Positions 27,085 to 36,717 of a stretch of 64,000 nucleotides of DNA are shown in pieces. The translations under genes and the position numbers were made by a program. The stretch lies in the NCBI GenBank assembly GCA_003151595.1, contig PLXW01000007.1, positions 68,405 through 132,404 on the forward strand, given 5' to 3'. This DNA comes from Myxococcales bacterium. GTDB lineage: Bacteria; Myxococcota; Polyangia; Polyangiales; Polyangiaceae. The notes under the pieces are model-generated. The model searched no databases, had not been told where the DNA came from, and was given only the letters and a program-made list of their open reading frames with translations. Within the stretch, counting starts at the first letter, position 1. Each line of letters opens with the position of its first letter.

Positions 27085-27116
27085 GTGTTTTCCCCCCATT
27101 CACGTACGCACGCCGC

Positions 27117-27761
27117 TCAATCGAGACCCGCGTTCCCGCAAGGTCCGTCGCGCGGCCGGCGTCCGGCCTCCGTGAGGTCGCGAAGCAAGGGTGCGATGTC
27201 GCGCGCGGCGACGACGTAGTCGACCGCGACGTGATCGATGGCGCTCGTCGGCATTCCTGCGAAGCGCGCCTCGTGGGGCTCCTGCACGATCGCCACGCCG
27301 CCGAGATCTTTGACGGCCGCCAACCCGATCGTCCCGTCGCCGAGCGCGCCGGAGAGCACGACGCCGACCACGCGCCGGCCGTGGGCGTGGGCGGCCGTTC
27401 GAAAGAGCGAATCGGCCGAGGGACGCGAGCCGTGCTCGGGCGGCGCCGAGCTGAGCCTCACGTGATCGCCTTCGATCAGCAGATGCCGGTCCGCAGGCGC
27501 CACCAGGACGACTCCCGGCGCGAGCAGCTCGCCGTCGATGGCGTGCCGCACGGGAAGCGTCCCCAGGCGCGACAGCAGCGCGGGGAGCGCGCTCGGCGCG
27601 TTCGGCGGAACGTGAACCACGACCAGCACCGTCCCCCCGTACCCCGCGAGCCCCGAGACGATCTCGCGGAGCGGCTCGAACGATCCCGCCGACCCCGCGA
27701 TGACCACCAGGTCACCGACGGTCGCGTTCGCTTCGCCTGTCCGCGGATGCTCTTGATTCAT
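27117..27761 (-). CDS. Receiver-less CheB-type methylesterase
   Basis: 214 residues comprising only the CheB catalytic domain. The triad is intact: Ser in VVIAGSAGSFEPL (S24), His in VVVHVPPNAPS (H50) and Asp in LSGALGDGTIG (D142). The regulatory receiver of classical CheB is missing, as in the CheB modules of CheB-CheR-PAS hybrid proteins. It is divergent from the CheR-PAS gene at 27941, so the two probably form a split version of that hybrid. Expected to deamidate or demethylate glutamates on a receptor or other partner. Confidence 0.9.
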   Translation of the reverse strand: MNQEHPRTGEANATVGDLVVIAGSAGSFEPLREIVSGLAGYGGTVLVVVHVPPNAPSALPALLSRLGTLPVRHAIDGELLAPGVVLVAPADRHLLIEGDHVRLSSAPPEHGSRPSADSLFRTAAHAHGRRVVGVVLSGALGDGTIGLAAVKDLGGVAIVQEPHEARFAGMPTSAIDHVAVDYVVAARDIAPLLRDLTEAGRRPRDGPCGNAGLD

Positions 27762-27940
27762 GGCTCTTGCCCGGTCTGGGACCGGGACATTTCACATCAT
27801 CTTGATTGTCGGATCCTCACGCAGCGAATGCACCGCGGAATGAACTTCTCGGTAGCACCTGGCATGCTCGTCTTCAACCGCACCTGTACCGGAAATCAAT
27901 TGAGTCGCTCCATGCGCTGGAGCTACGACTTCAAATCAGC

Positions 27941-29782
27941 ATGACACGGGCTATCGCTCTCCTCGACGACCTTCTCGCGTACATGCAGCTGACGCGGGCG
28001 TTCGACTTCACGGGCTACAAACGCACGACGCTGGAGCGGCGAATTCAGCGGCGCATGGCGGTCGTCGGCATCACCGACTACGCCGCGTATCTCGAGTTGC
28101 TCGAGGCTCGCCCCGAAGAGTTCTCCGATCTCTTCAATACGATTCTGATTAACGTGACGGGCTTCTTCCGTGATCGCGACGTTTGGGACGTGCTGGAGAC
28201 CGAAGCGCTCCCGCGCATCCTCGCTGAGAAGGACGGCGGCGCGCCGATCCGCGTGTGGAGCGCCGGGGGCTCGTCGGGTCAGGAGGCGTACACGATCGCG
28301 ATGGTCGTCGCGAACCTCCTCGGGTTGGAGGCGGCCTCGCGACGACTCAAGGTGTTCGCGACCGACGTCGACGACGAAGCGCTCAAGGAGGCTCGCCGCG
28401 CGACGTATGGCGCGGACGATCTCACGTCGCTCCCCGACGGATTCCGCGACGCTTACTTCGAGCCGACGGGCGGTCGCTTCAAGATCCGGAGGGAGCTCCG
28501 GAACCCGGTGATCTTCGGCCGCCACGACTTGATCCACGACGTGCCGATCTCGCGCATCGATCTGCTCGCGTGCCGAAATACGATCATGTACTTCAACGCC
28601 GAGACGCAGAAGCACATCCACGTGCGTCTGCACTTCGCGATGGCGCCGAGCGGCGTTCTCGTCCTCGGAAAAGCCGAGATGCCGCTGTCGCGCCCGGAGC
28701 TCTTCAGCGCGCTCGATCTGAAGCGGCGCGTCTTCGTGAAGAGCTCCTCCGACGTCCCCGCCGAGCGTATACGTGTGCGTGTCATGCCGAAGGTCGAGCA
28801 GCCGCCGGACGCCGGGCTCACGCGCCTTCGCCATCACGCGTTCGACGCCAGCCCGGTCGCCCAGATCGCCGTCGACGCGAGCGGGGTCGTGGCGCAGATC
28901 AACGCGCAGGCGCGCGCCACGTTCGGGCTCACGGAGCACGACCAGGGGCGCTTGCTCCAGGACCTCGAGATCTCGTACCGACCCGTGGAGCTGCGCTCCG
29001 TGCTCGAGCAGGCGTACGCGCAAGGGAGCGCCGTGCTGCTGAAGGACGTCGAACGACGCCAGGCGGGCGAGCCTCTCTACTACGACGTTCAAGTGACGCC
29101 GCTCACCGATCGCGAGACGGGCGTGACGATCGGCGCGGAGATCAGCTTCGTCGACGTGACGCAGGCGACGCGCCTGCAGCAGCGGCTCCGTCGCACGAAC
29201 GAGGAGCTCCAGGAAGCGTTCGAGCAGCTTCAGTCGACGAGCGAAGAGCTCGAGACGACGAACGAGGAGCTCCTGTCGACGAACGAGGAGCTCGAGACCA
29301 CGAACGAGGAGCTCCAGTCGACGAACGAGGAGCTGGAGACGATGAACGAGGAGCTCCAGGCGACGAACGAGTCGCAGCACGCGCTGAACCAAGAGGTGCG
29401 CCATCGAAGCGACGAGCTCCTGAACGCGAACCTGTCGCTGGAGGCGATCCTGGCGACGCTTCGATCGGCGGTCGTCGTCATCGATCGCGACCTGCAGGTG
29501 AAGGGGTGGAGCGCGCGCGCCGAGGATCTCTGGGGCATGCGCACCGACGAGGTCAAAGGGAAGAACCTGATGACGCTCGACATCGGCTTGCCGGTCGAGA
29601 AGCTGGGCCCGCAAATTCGCGCGTGCTTCGCCGGCGAACCGGCCAAAGAAGTGGTGCTGCAGGCGACGAACCGGCGCGGTCGCCCCATCGAGTGCAAGGT
29701 CGCGTGTCTTCGTCTCGCCGACGGAAGCGACGAGGCGCACGGCGTCGTGCTGGTGATCGCGGAGACGAGCACGGCAAGCTGA
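27941..29782 (+). CDS. CheR methyltransferase-PAS protein with long coiled coil
   Basis: 613 residues from ATG 27941. The CheR domain (about 1-270) has the all-alpha N-terminus (FTGYKRTTLERRIQRRM), VTGFFRDRDVWD, the SAM site IRVWSAGGSSGQEAYTIAM and the RNTIMYFN motif. Two PAS domains follow (about 300-420 and 505-610). Between them lies a tandem heptad coiled coil built on TNEEL (nucleotides about 29194-29390), as in CheB-CheR-PAS-kinase hybrids. Here the kinase is missing: the protein ends after the second PAS. A TTG at 27806 could add 45 residues. Likely a signal-tuned glutamate methyltransferase. Confidence 0.9.
   Translation: MTRAIALLDDLLAYMQLTRAFDFTGYKRTTLERRIQRRMAVVGITDYAAYLELLEARPEEFSDLFNTILINVTGFFRDRDVWDVLETEALPRILAEKDGGAPIRVWSAGGSSGQEAYTIAMVVANLLGLEAASRRLKVFATDVDDEALKEARRATYGADDLTSLPDGFRDAYFEPTGGRFKIRRELRNPVIFGRHDLIHDVPISRIDLLACRNTIMYFNAETQKHIHVRLHFAMAPSGVLVLGKAEMPLSRPELFSALDLKRRVFVKSSSDVPAERIRVRVMPKVEQPPDAGLTRLRHHAFDASPVAQIAVDASGVVAQINAQARATFGLTEHDQGRLLQDLEISYRPVELRSVLEQAYAQGSAVLLKDVERRQAGEPLYYDVQVTPLTDRETGVTIGAEISFVDVTQATRLQQRLRRTNEELQEAFEQLQSTSEELETTNEELLSTNEELETTNEELQSTNEELETMNEELQATNESQHALNQEVRHRSDELLNANLSLEAILATLRSAVVVIDRDLQVKGWSARAEDLWGMRTDEVKGKNLMTLDIGLPVEKLGPQIRACFAGEPAKEVVLQATNRRGRPIECKVACLRLADGSDEAHGVVLVIAETSTAS
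29230..29380 (+). repeat. 21-bp in-frame tandem repeat encoding a TNEELxS heptad coiled coil
   Basis: About seven imperfect copies of a 21-base unit (such as TCGACGAACGAGGAGCTC) encode consecutive heptads STSEELET, TNEELLS, TNEELET, TNEELQS, TNEELET, MNEELQA. The unit length equals one coiled-coil heptad, so gain or loss keeps frame and changes rod length. It lies inside the CheR-PAS gene. Confidence 0.8.
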
Positions 29783-29990
29783 TCCGTTCGCCCGGCGAAC
29801 GCACCGGCGATCGTTGCAACGCTCGCGGCCCCCCGCTACACCTGATCGCTCCGTGGGAGCGCGCGCTCCCGCGTCGAGGCCGTGACGACCGCCTTCGATG
29901 TTCCGCGGAGCACTCTGCGTGAGACTCGCCGAAAACGCCGACGCGCTTCTCGTGCGCGCTTCTCCAGGAGGCCGGACGCGGCTCGCCCCC

Positions 29991-31412
29991 ATGAACGGAC
30001 GCATTCTCATCGTCGACGACGATCGCGACCTGTGCGAGACGCTCGAAATCGCGCTGGCGGATCTGAGCTTCGAGGCGGTCTCACGAACGTCGGCCGAGGC
30101 GGCGATCGCCGCATTGAGCACCGAAGCGTTCGACGTCGTCCTCTCGGACTTGAACATGCGGGGGGCGAGCGGCCTCGAGCTCTGTCAGCAGATGGCGGCG
30201 GTTCATCCGGACGTCCCCGTCGTTATCATGACTGGGTTCGGAAACATGGAGACCGCCATCGCCGCGATAAGGGCCGGTGCGTACGACTTCGTGAAGAAGC
30301 CGATCGGGATCGAGGAGCTCTCGCTGACGGTCGATCGCGCGGTGGCGCATCGACGGCTCAGCGAAGAAGTGAAGCGCCTGCGCGACGTGGTGCGCGACGG
30401 GCGAGAGCCGCGCGAGATGATCGGCGTGAGCAGCCCGATGAAGAAGGTCTACGACCTCGTCGCGCGGGTCGCGGGGAGCGAGACCTCGGTGCTCGTGACC
30501 GGCGAGAGCGGCACGGGCAAGGAGCTCGTGGCGCGCGCCGTCCACGCCGCGAGCCGTCGCGCGGCCGGGCCGTTCATCGCCGTCAACTGCGCAGCGATGC
30601 CCGAGCCGCTCCTCGAGAGCGAGCTGTTCGGCCACACGAAGGGCGCCTTCACCGACGCGCACCACGCGCGGCCAGGGCTCTTTCTCCAGGCGAACGGAGG
30701 GACGCTCCTCCTCGACGAGGTCGGCGAGATGCCGCTCGGCATGCAGGCGAAGCTTCTGCGCGTCTTGCAGGAGCGGACCGTACGGCCCGTCGGCGGCGAG
30801 AAAGAGATCCCGTTCGACACGCGGATCATCACGCTGACGAACCGCGATCTCGAGACCGAGGTGGCCGAGCATCGCTTCCGCGAAGACCTCTTCTATCGCA
30901 TCAACGTCGTGCGCATCGACGTGCCGCCGCTCCGCTCACGAGGGAACGACGTGCTGGCCCTCGCGCAGGCGTTCCTCGAGCGCTTCGCGGTGGTTCATCA
31001 CCGCCCCGTCAAAGGGATGACGAGCCCCGCAGCGGAGCGGCTCGTGGCGTACACGTGGCCAGGCAACGTGCGCGAGCTCCAGAACTGCATCGAGCGCGCG
31101 GTGGCCCTCGCCAGCTACGAGCTCCTCGGCGTCGACGACCTCCCCGAGAAGCTCCGCACGTTCCGCGCGGCGCGCGTCGTCGTCGACAGCGACGACCCGA
31201 CCGACTTTCCCCCCTTCCGCGAGATCGAGCGGCGCTACGTCCTGCGCGTGCTCGAGGCCGTGAACGGAAACAAGTCGCACGCCGCGAACGTCCTCGGCTT
31301 CGATCGACGGACGCTCTATCGGAAGCTCGAACGGTACGGCGTACTCCCTCCTGGGACGGCCGACAGCGAGAGCGACTCGAGCCCGTCGATACGGATTCGC
31401 GCGGCGGAGTGA
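29991..31412 (+). CDS. NtrC-type response regulator with GAFTDA loop
   Basis: 473 residues from ATG 29991. The receiver (1-120) has DDD, phosphoacceptor D53 (VLSDLNM) and KKP. The AAA+ domain has Walker A GESGTGKE (171-178), Walker B LLLDEVGEMP and the arginine-finger region; the sigma-54 contact loop reads GAFTDA (218-223) instead of GAFTGA. The C-terminus is a Fis-type HTH (GNKSHAANVLGFDRRTLYRKL). The Gly-to-Asp change may alter or abolish sigma-54 activation. No ribosome site is seen at ATG 29991; starts up to 29898 are possible but precede the conserved RILIVDDD. Its kinase is not identified. Confidence 0.92.
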   Translation: MNGRILIVDDDRDLCETLEIALADLSFEAVSRTSAEAAIAALSTEAFDVVLSDLNMRGASGLELCQQMAAVHPDVPVVIMTGFGNMETAIAAIRAGAYDFVKKPIGIEELSLTVDRAVAHRRLSEEVKRLRDVVRDGREPREMIGVSSPMKKVYDLVARVAGSETSVLVTGESGTGKELVARAVHAASRRAAGPFIAVNCAAMPEPLLESELFGHTKGAFTDAHHARPGLFLQANGGTLLLDEVGEMPLGMQAKLLRVLQERTVRPVGGEKEIPFDTRIITLTNRDLETEVAEHRFREDLFYRINVVRIDVPPLRSRGNDVLALAQAFLERFAVVHHRPVKGMTSPAAERLVAYTWPGNVRELQNCIERAVALASYELLGVDDLPEKLRTFRAARVVVDSDDPTDFPPFREIERRYVLRVLEAVNGNKSHAANVLGFDRRTLYRKLERYGVLPPGTADSESDSSPSIRIRAAE

Positions 31413-31455
31413 TCGCGACGAGCGGTGTGGCGTGACGCACCAGTGTGGCGCTCTG

Positions 31456-32130
31456 TCACCGCGGCGGCCGCGCGAAGGAGACGCAATAGCGCGCGTTCGT
31501 GAGCGGTTCCCCCGGCGCATGAACCGCGTACGCGAGCCCGTCGCAGACTTCGCCGCTCGGCCGCTCGCACTCGTCGTCGTTCGCGCACGCCTTCGCGCAG
31601 AAGTCGTGATCGGTTCGCTCGCGCGTCTCACCCGTCGCGCACGGCGCGCTCATCGCCCCGGTCGCCGCCGGGAGCGCCTTCGTGTTCTGGAGCGCCCACG
31701 ACGTGTTGGTGATCGCGTTCATGGAAACCCAACCTGCCATCTGCTTCGAACGATCCTCCGCGTCCGAGAAGGTGACGAGGACGTAGTCTCCGCGCGCGTC
31801 ACGCGCGATCTCGCTGACCGCGGCGCTGGACACCGTCGAGAGCGGACCGCCGTAGGGCGCGTTGCGCGCGATGATGGAGAACCCGTCGACGAGTCGAACG
31901 ACCTTCGGAGGCGCGACGAGAACATCGTCGGGCGATTGCCGGATGAGATCTTTGTTCTGCGCGGCCGTGAGGATGCCGGCGGAAACGGAGCCACCTGTGA
32001 CGCTTGCCACGCCCGCGGGGAGCGGCTCGGCCGTGTCGGGCGGCGCACTCGAGCCGTCGGAGCTCGACCTCTGACAGGCGAGCAAGGCGAGCGCGAGCGC
32101 TCCGAAGCACATCGGTTTGATCGGGAGCAT
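31456..32130 (-). CDS. Putative lipoprotein with SH3-like segment
   Basis: 224 residues with lipobox LLACQR. After a Ser/Pro linker the mature part has GFSIIARNAPYGGPLSTV, DYVLVTFSDAEDRSKQMAGW and VSMNAITNTSW, the pattern of a bacterial SH3-like module. A Cys-rich C-terminal part follows (APCATGETRERTDHDFCAKAC, DECERPSGEVCDG). No enzyme motif. It is convergent with the NtrC-type regulator (43-base gap). Confidence 0.72.
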   Translation of the reverse strand: MLPIKPMCFGALALALLACQRSSSDGSSAPPDTAEPLPAGVASVTGGSVSAGILTAAQNKDLIRQSPDDVLVAPPKVVRLVDGFSIIARNAPYGGPLSTVSSAAVSEIARDARGDYVLVTFSDAEDRSKQMAGWVSMNAITNTSWALQNTKALPAATGAMSAPCATGETRERTDHDFCAKACANDDECERPSGEVCDGLAYAVHAPGEPLTNARYCVSFARPPR

Positions 32131-32345
32131 GGGTCCCTCCTCTTCGAGACGAGCGGCCTGGGAGAGTCCTCATCCCGTCGTCGTCGACCGCGTGCAATCG
32201 GAATGCCGCGCACGATCTGTGAACGAGTCGCAGTGACAGGTCGGGAGTGTGACTGCTGAGCCAGGACAAGAAACGCAGACCCCAACCACAAGGCCCACTG
32301 GCCGCATCGTGCGTGCCGCGTTATGCCGCGGTCAGGAGGTGACTC

Positions 32346-32795
32346 ATGGCCGTCAAACCGCTCCCGGACGGATACCATTCGATCACACCCAGCATCTGCA
32401 TCGAGAACTGCGCGCAGGCGATCGACTTCTACAAGCGAGTCTTCGGCGCGGAAGAGCGGATGCGCATGCTCGACCAGAGCGGCGCGGTCGCGCACGCGGA
32501 GCTGAAGATGGGCGACTCGGTCTTCATGCTCTCCGATCCGATGCCCGGCATGAAGAAGAACACGATGAGCGTCGTGTTCTACACGAAGGACTGCGACGCC
32601 TTCATCAGGCGCGCGGTCGAGGGGGGCTGCGCGGAGAAGCTACCCGTCACCAACATGTTCTGGGGCGACCGTGCCGGAAGCGTGGCCGACCCGTTCGGAA
32701 ACAATTGGTTCATCGCGACGCACGTGGAGGACGTCCCCGCCGCCGAGATGGAACGTCGCATGAGGACCGCGACGCCGGCCGGCGCGCGGGCCTGA
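32346..32795 (+). CDS. VOC-superfamily protein, PhnB/YdcE-like glyoxalase fold
   Basis: 149 residues; ATG 32346 follows CAGGAGGTGACTC, a strong ribosome site. The vicinal-oxygen-chelate fold is shown by SICIENCAQAIDFYKRVFGAE, HAELKMGDSVFMLSD and a closing GSVADPFGNNWFIATH. This is the PhnB-like subgroup, often annotated as glyoxalase/bleomycin-resistance-like; many members have no known substrate and lack full metal ligands. It is followed 47 bases later by a DUF2267-like gene on the same strand. Confidence 0.88.
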   Translation: MAVKPLPDGYHSITPSICIENCAQAIDFYKRVFGAEERMRMLDQSGAVAHAELKMGDSVFMLSDPMPGMKKNTMSVVFYTKDCDAFIRRAVEGGCAEKLPVTNMFWGDRAGSVADPFGNNWFIATHVEDVPAAEMERRMRTATPAGARA

Positions 32796-32842
32796 GGGGT
32801 CGAGGGCGGAAGGACGAAGAGACGCACGAGGAGAAAAAGACC

Positions 32843-33256
32843 ATGAACGAAGAACTCTTCGTCTCGAGGGTCGAGCAGCTCGGAGGCTTCGAGGGGAAGG
32901 CCGAGGCGATGCGCGCCATCCGCGCGACGCTCGTCTCGCTCGGCGAGCGACTGCAGGACGACGAACGGAGCGCGTTGTCGCGCGCTCTGTCCCCTGCGTT
33001 TCGGGCTCTCCTCGAGCGCGCGGCCTACGCCGGCGACTTCGATCGCGACGGGCTCTTCGCGCGCGTCGCTCGGCACGGCGGGCTCGATCGCGGCCGCGCG
33101 GTCGAGTCCGCGCAGATGGTCTGTCGCGCGCTTGCCGCGAGCCTCGCGATGGAACCGCTCACGCGCTTGACGAAGGAGCTCGGGCCGTCGATCGCATCGC
33201 TCTTCGCCGAGCCGGAGCCCGTGTCTACCCTCCCGCGCGTGAGCGAGACCAAGTAG
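32843..33256 (+). CDS. DUF2267-like protein
   Basis: 137 residues from ATG 32843, with GAGGAG upstream. The sequence EELFVSRVEQLGGFEGKAEA, then AIRATLVSLGERLQDDERSAL and a second helical repeat with similar spacing, matches the DUF2267 pattern of paired helical units around a degradative-looking LGERL core. No catalytic motif; cytoplasmic. Function unknown. It converges on the chemotaxis operon, ending 19 bases from the MCP stop. Confidence 0.75.
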   Translation: MNEELFVSRVEQLGGFEGKAEAMRAIRATLVSLGERLQDDERSALSRALSPAFRALLERAAYAGDFDRDGLFARVARHGGLDRGRAVESAQMVCRALAASLAMEPLTRLTKELGPSIASLFAEPEPVSTLPRVSETK

Positions 33257-33275
33257 CCCTCTCGTTCGGCGCGCC

Positions 33276-34910
33276 TCAGTACCGTGCGAACTCGGCGTCG
33301 TCACCGCTGTGGTCCGAGCCGTTCGCGCGTCCGTTGTACCCGCGACCGGGGCCCTTGTGCGAGGCCCCTCCGGTCGGCTTCATGAGCACGCGCGGCGGCG
33401 GAGCGACGCCCGTGTCGGCGATCCGGAAGAAGCCCATCATCGCGCGAAGAGCTTCGGCCTGCGCCGCGAGCTCCTCGGCCGTCGACGCCAGCTCCTCGGC
33501 CGCCGAGGCGTTCCGCTGCGTGACCTGATCGACCGTCGTCACCGCCGTGCTGATCTGCGACACGCCCGCCGACTGCTCGCGGCACGCGGCCGCCACCTCT
33601 TGCACGAGCTCCGACGTCTTGCGGATCGAGGGGACCAGCTCGCGCATGCTCGCCGCGGAGCGCTCGGCGACCTTCACGCTCGAGTCGGCGAGCGCGCTGA
33701 TCTCCTTCGACGCGATCTGACTCCGCTCGGCGAGCTTGCGCACCTCGGTGGCGACGACCGCGAACCCGCGCCCGTGCTCACCCGCCCGCGCCGCTTCGAT
33801 GGCGGCGTTCAACGCGAGGAGGTTCGTCTGGTAGGCGATCTCTTCGATGATCGACGTGCGCTCGACGATCGCCTTCATGGCGTCGGTCGTCTCGCGCATA
33901 GCGCGCCCCGTCTCCTCCGCGTCGACCGCCCCCTTCTTCGCGATCTGCTCGGTCTCGCGGCTGTTCTCGGCGTTTTGCGTGATCGACGCGCTCATCTGCT
34001 CGAGGCTCGACGTCGTCTCCTCGATCGACGCGGCCTGCTCGCTCGTGCCGCGCGAGAGCGCCTGCGACGTCGACGACATCTGCTCGGCCGCGGTGGCCAC
34101 GGCGCTCGACGCGATTCGCACTTCACCGATGACACGCGTGAGGCGCTCGGACATCTCGCGCATGGCGCCCTGGAGGAGCCCGGTCTCGTCTCCGTTCGTG
34201 ACCTCGACGGTGGTCCGGAGCTCTCCTTCGGCGATCCTCTGCGCGGCCTTCACGACTTCGGCCACGGGGCGCGTCACGCTCCGCGTGAAGAAGGCGCCGA
34301 TGAGCAGGCTGGCGAGGACCGACAGCCCGGCGAGCGTGAACATCGCCGTCTTCGCGTGGCGCGCCTGCTCCGTCACCTGCTGCGTCGAGGACTCCGCAAG
34401 ACGGAAGTGCTTGGCCGCGAGGTCGTTCGTCGTCGCCTCCAGCTTGTGCACGTCTTCTTTCACGGTGCCGATGGCAGCGTTGCAGTCCTCGGGCGACTTC
34501 AGGCTCCCACCGCGCATCTCCGCCTCGACACGCGCGAACCCGGAGTCGTAGCTCCCCAGGAGCGAGCGCATCTGCGTCGCGGTCTCGCGATCGTCGGCGC
34601 TGACCGCGACCCGCTCGATGTCGCCGATGCGCGCGACGAGATGGTCGTGCTGCTCGCGCCATTTCGCTTCGTACTCGGCCACCTTCGCTCGGTCGCCGAT
34701 GTTCAAGTACATGTCCTTCTCGAAGCGGCGCATGCCGACCACGTTGGCGCGCGCGCGTTCGGAGTGCTGCGCGATGCGGACGTCGCCGTCGAGCAGATCG
34801 CCGTATGCGGCGAACCCGGCGTACCCCGTCGCCACGACGGCGAGCAGGAGGATGACGATCAGCCCGAAGCCGATCCCGATGCGTTGCCCGATGCCGAGGT
34901 TCTGAAACAT
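33276..34910 (-). CDS. Methyl-accepting chemotaxis protein
   Basis: 544 residues; ATG 34910 has AAGGAG nine bases upstream. Membrane helices at about 11-33 and 188-209 enclose a four-helix-bundle type periplasmic sensor; a HAMP domain follows, then a long signalling coiled coil whose tip reads [20 protein letters not shown], the near-invariant CheA/CheW contact. The C-terminus is a flexible Gly-rich tail ending EFARY and shows no CheR/CheB-tethering NWETF-like pentapeptide. It is the last gene of the che operon and the only receptor in the window, so probably the dedicated receptor of this system. Confidence 0.95.
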   Translation of the reverse strand: MFQNLGIGQRIGIGFGLIVILLLAVVATGYAGFAAYGDLLDGDVRIAQHSERARANVVGMRRFEKDMYLNIGDRAKVAEYEAKWREQHDHLVARIGDIERVAVSADDRETATQMRSLLGSYDSGFARVEAEMRGGSLKSPEDCNAAIGTVKEDVHKLEATTNDLAAKHFRLAESSTQQVTEQARHAKTAMFTLAGLSVLASLLIGAFFTRSVTRPVAEVVKAAQRIAEGELRTTVEVTNGDETGLLQGAMREMSERLTRVIGEVRIASSAVATAAEQMSSTSQALSRGTSEQAASIEETTSSLEQMSASITQNAENSRETEQIAKKGAVDAEETGRAMRETTDAMKAIVERTSIIEEIAYQTNLLALNAAIEAARAGEHGRGFAVVATEVRKLAERSQIASKEISALADSSVKVAERSAASMRELVPSIRKTSELVQEVAAACREQSAGVSQISTAVTTVDQVTQRNASAAEELASTAEELAAQAEALRAMMGFFRIADTGVAPPPRVLMKPTGGASHKGPGRGYNGRANGSDHSGDDAEFARY

Positions 34911-34948
34911 GAGTCGTTCTCCTTGCGTACCTGTTCGCGTTCCCGCGA

Positions 34949-35611
34949 TCACGACGAGCTCTTGGTGGGCGGACGCACGGTCGCTTTCATGGAGCGGAAC
35001 GCGGCCGAGAAAATAGCGACGGCCGCCTGGCGGCTCATGAGATCGAGCAGCTCGTGATCGAGCGCGTCGAGCGCCGGCTTCTGCTCGAGGAGACGGAACA
35101 CGGCGAGGACTCCGAACGTCGTGGAGTCCATCAGGAGGGGGACGATCGCGGTGATCTCCTTCCCCTTCGGCAGCACGACGCGGCCCGTGGCAATCGCCTC
35201 GCGGATCGGCTCGACTGCCGCCGCGAAGCGCTCGCTGGTGCCATCGATCCCGCGGCTGCGCGCCACTTTCATGCGATCTTCGTTGGGGAGGAGCTCGAGG
35301 ACCACGATCTCCTCGGAGCCGATCATGTTGACGACGATCTCCTCGATGGCGTTGAGGATGTCGTCGCGATCGACGGCGCCGCACAGGAGCTGGCTGGCAA
35401 CGGTGAGCTGAACGAGGCTCGTGTTGCGATCCTGGAGCTCGCGAAGCTGAGCGGCGCACCGCTCGTGCGTGGCCTCGACGGCGGCGAGCCGCGCGTTCGC
35501 GGCGTCGAGCTGCTCGCGAAGCTGGGACGCCTCGGCGTCTCCTCCCGCGTCTCGTCCCCAACGCATGAACAGAGGCGGCCTCACGCTCGGTCGCTTCTTC
35601 GGCTGATTCAT
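34949..35611 (-). CDS. GAF-domain protein of the chemotaxis operon (second copy)
   Basis: 220 residues; start ATG 35611 overlaps the cheB stop. A coiled coil (about residues 30-70) leads into a GAF domain: [58 protein letters not shown]. It is paralogous to the GAF protein at 40286-41053 (DVLSTLQEILINLIGTEE, KPALDSADMELFSLLATHGA). No output domain is attached. Presumably it feeds a small-molecule or redox signal to CheA or the receptor; inferred from operon context. Confidence 0.87.
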   Translation of the reverse strand: MNQPKKRPSVRPPLFMRWGRDAGGDAEASQLREQLDAANARLAAVEATHERCAAQLRELQDRNTSLVQLTVASQLLCGAVDRDDILNAIEEIVVNMIGSEEIVVLELLPNEDRMKVARSRGIDGTSERFAAAVEPIREAIATGRVVLPKGKEITAIVPLLMDSTTFGVLAVFRLLEQKPALDALDHELLDLMSRQAAVAIFSAAFRSMKATVRPPTKSSS

Positions 35612-36717
35612 CGGACTCCCTCCCTCCCGTTGGCTCCATGCGAATCGCGTGCGAGCGGTCTCCTGCACAGACTCACCAGCGCCGACGCGATGCGCGGCAA
35701 GGCGATCACCTCGTCGGCCGCCCCTCGAAGGATCGCTTCGCGCGGCATCCCGAAGACCACGGACGACGCCTCGTCCTGCGCGATCGTCACGGCGCCTCGC
35801 TGTTTCATTTCGAGGAGCCCCTCCGCCCCGTCGGCGCCCATGCCCGTGAGGAGCACGCCGACGGCCGCGTGACCGGCCGCCGCGGCGACCGATCGAAAGA
35901 GGACGTCGACGCTCGGGCGATGGCGGCATACGGGCGGAGCGTCGAGCAGCTCGACGACGTACTCGCCGCCGGCGCGGTGAAGGACCATGTGACGATTGCC
36001 CGGCGCGAGCAGGACGCGACCCGGGCCGAGCCGGTCACCGGTCTCCGCTTCCTTCACCTGCATGGCGCTACACGCGTCGAGTCGCTTCGCGAAAGCGCCG
36101 GTGAAGCCCTCCGGCATGTGCTGCACGACGGCGACGCCCGGCGTCTCGGGAGGGAGCGCGCCGAGCACGACGCCGAGCGCCTCGGTGCCCCCCGTCGACG
36201 CTCCCATGGCGATGACGGTCGCGGAGCCAGCGACCGCGCGGGCCGACGAGGCGGGCGGCATGATCACGTCGGCGGTTCGCTTCGGAGCGGCGAGGCACGA
36301 GCGGCGAACGACCTTCGCGCTCGCGGCCCCGACGAGCGTCTCCACGAGCATGCGCATCGAGTCGGCGAGGAAGTCGCGCATACCGAGCTGAGGCTTCGTC
36401 ACGACGTCGACCGCGCCGGCTTCGAGCGCGCGGAAGACGCCGTCGGTCGCGCCGCCCGTCATCGCCGAGAAGACGACGACGGGGATCGGATCGGTCGCCA
36501 TCAGTATCTCCAGGAACGAGATACCGTCCATCCGCGGCATGGTGAGATCGAGCAGGATCACGTCCGGGCGCGCGGCGGCGATCTTGCGCTGCGCGATGAT
36601 CGGATCGGAGGCGACCGCGACGTCGAGCGGACCATACCGTCGCAGGAGTCGCTGGAGCATGTCGCGCACGAGCGCCGAGTCGTCGACGACGAGCACGCTG
36701 ACGGTACCGCCGCTCAT
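35608..36717 (-). CDS. cheB: Chemotaxis methylesterase/deamidase CheB
   Basis: 369 residues. The receiver (1-125) has the phosphoacceptor D57 ([13 protein letters not shown]) and TKP; the catalytic domain (165-355) has the Ser-His-Asp triad S174 (MGASTGG), H200 (VVQHMPEGF) and D296 ([11 protein letters not shown]). Full length and all active residues are present. It removes methyl groups from receptor glutamates when phosphorylated by CheA. The start overlaps the end of cheR and its stop overlaps the GAF gene. Confidence 0.97.
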   Translation of the reverse strand: MSGGTVSVLVVDDSALVRDMLQRLLRRYGPLDVAVASDPIIAQRKIAAARPDVILLDLTMPRMDGISFLEILMATDPIPVVVFSAMTGGATDGVFRALEAGAVDVVTKPQLGMRDFLADSMRMLVETLVGAASAKVVRRSCLAAPKRTADVIMPPASSARAVAGSATVIAMGASTGGTEALGVVLGALPPETPGVAVVQHMPEGFTGAFAKRLDACSAMQVKEAETGDRLGPGRVLLAPGNRHMVLHRAGGEYVVELLDAPPVCRHRPSVDVLFRSVAAAAGHAAVGVLLTGMGADGAEGLLEMKQRGAVTIAQDEASSVVFGMPREAILRGAADEVIALPRIASALVSLCRRPLARDSHGANGREGVR

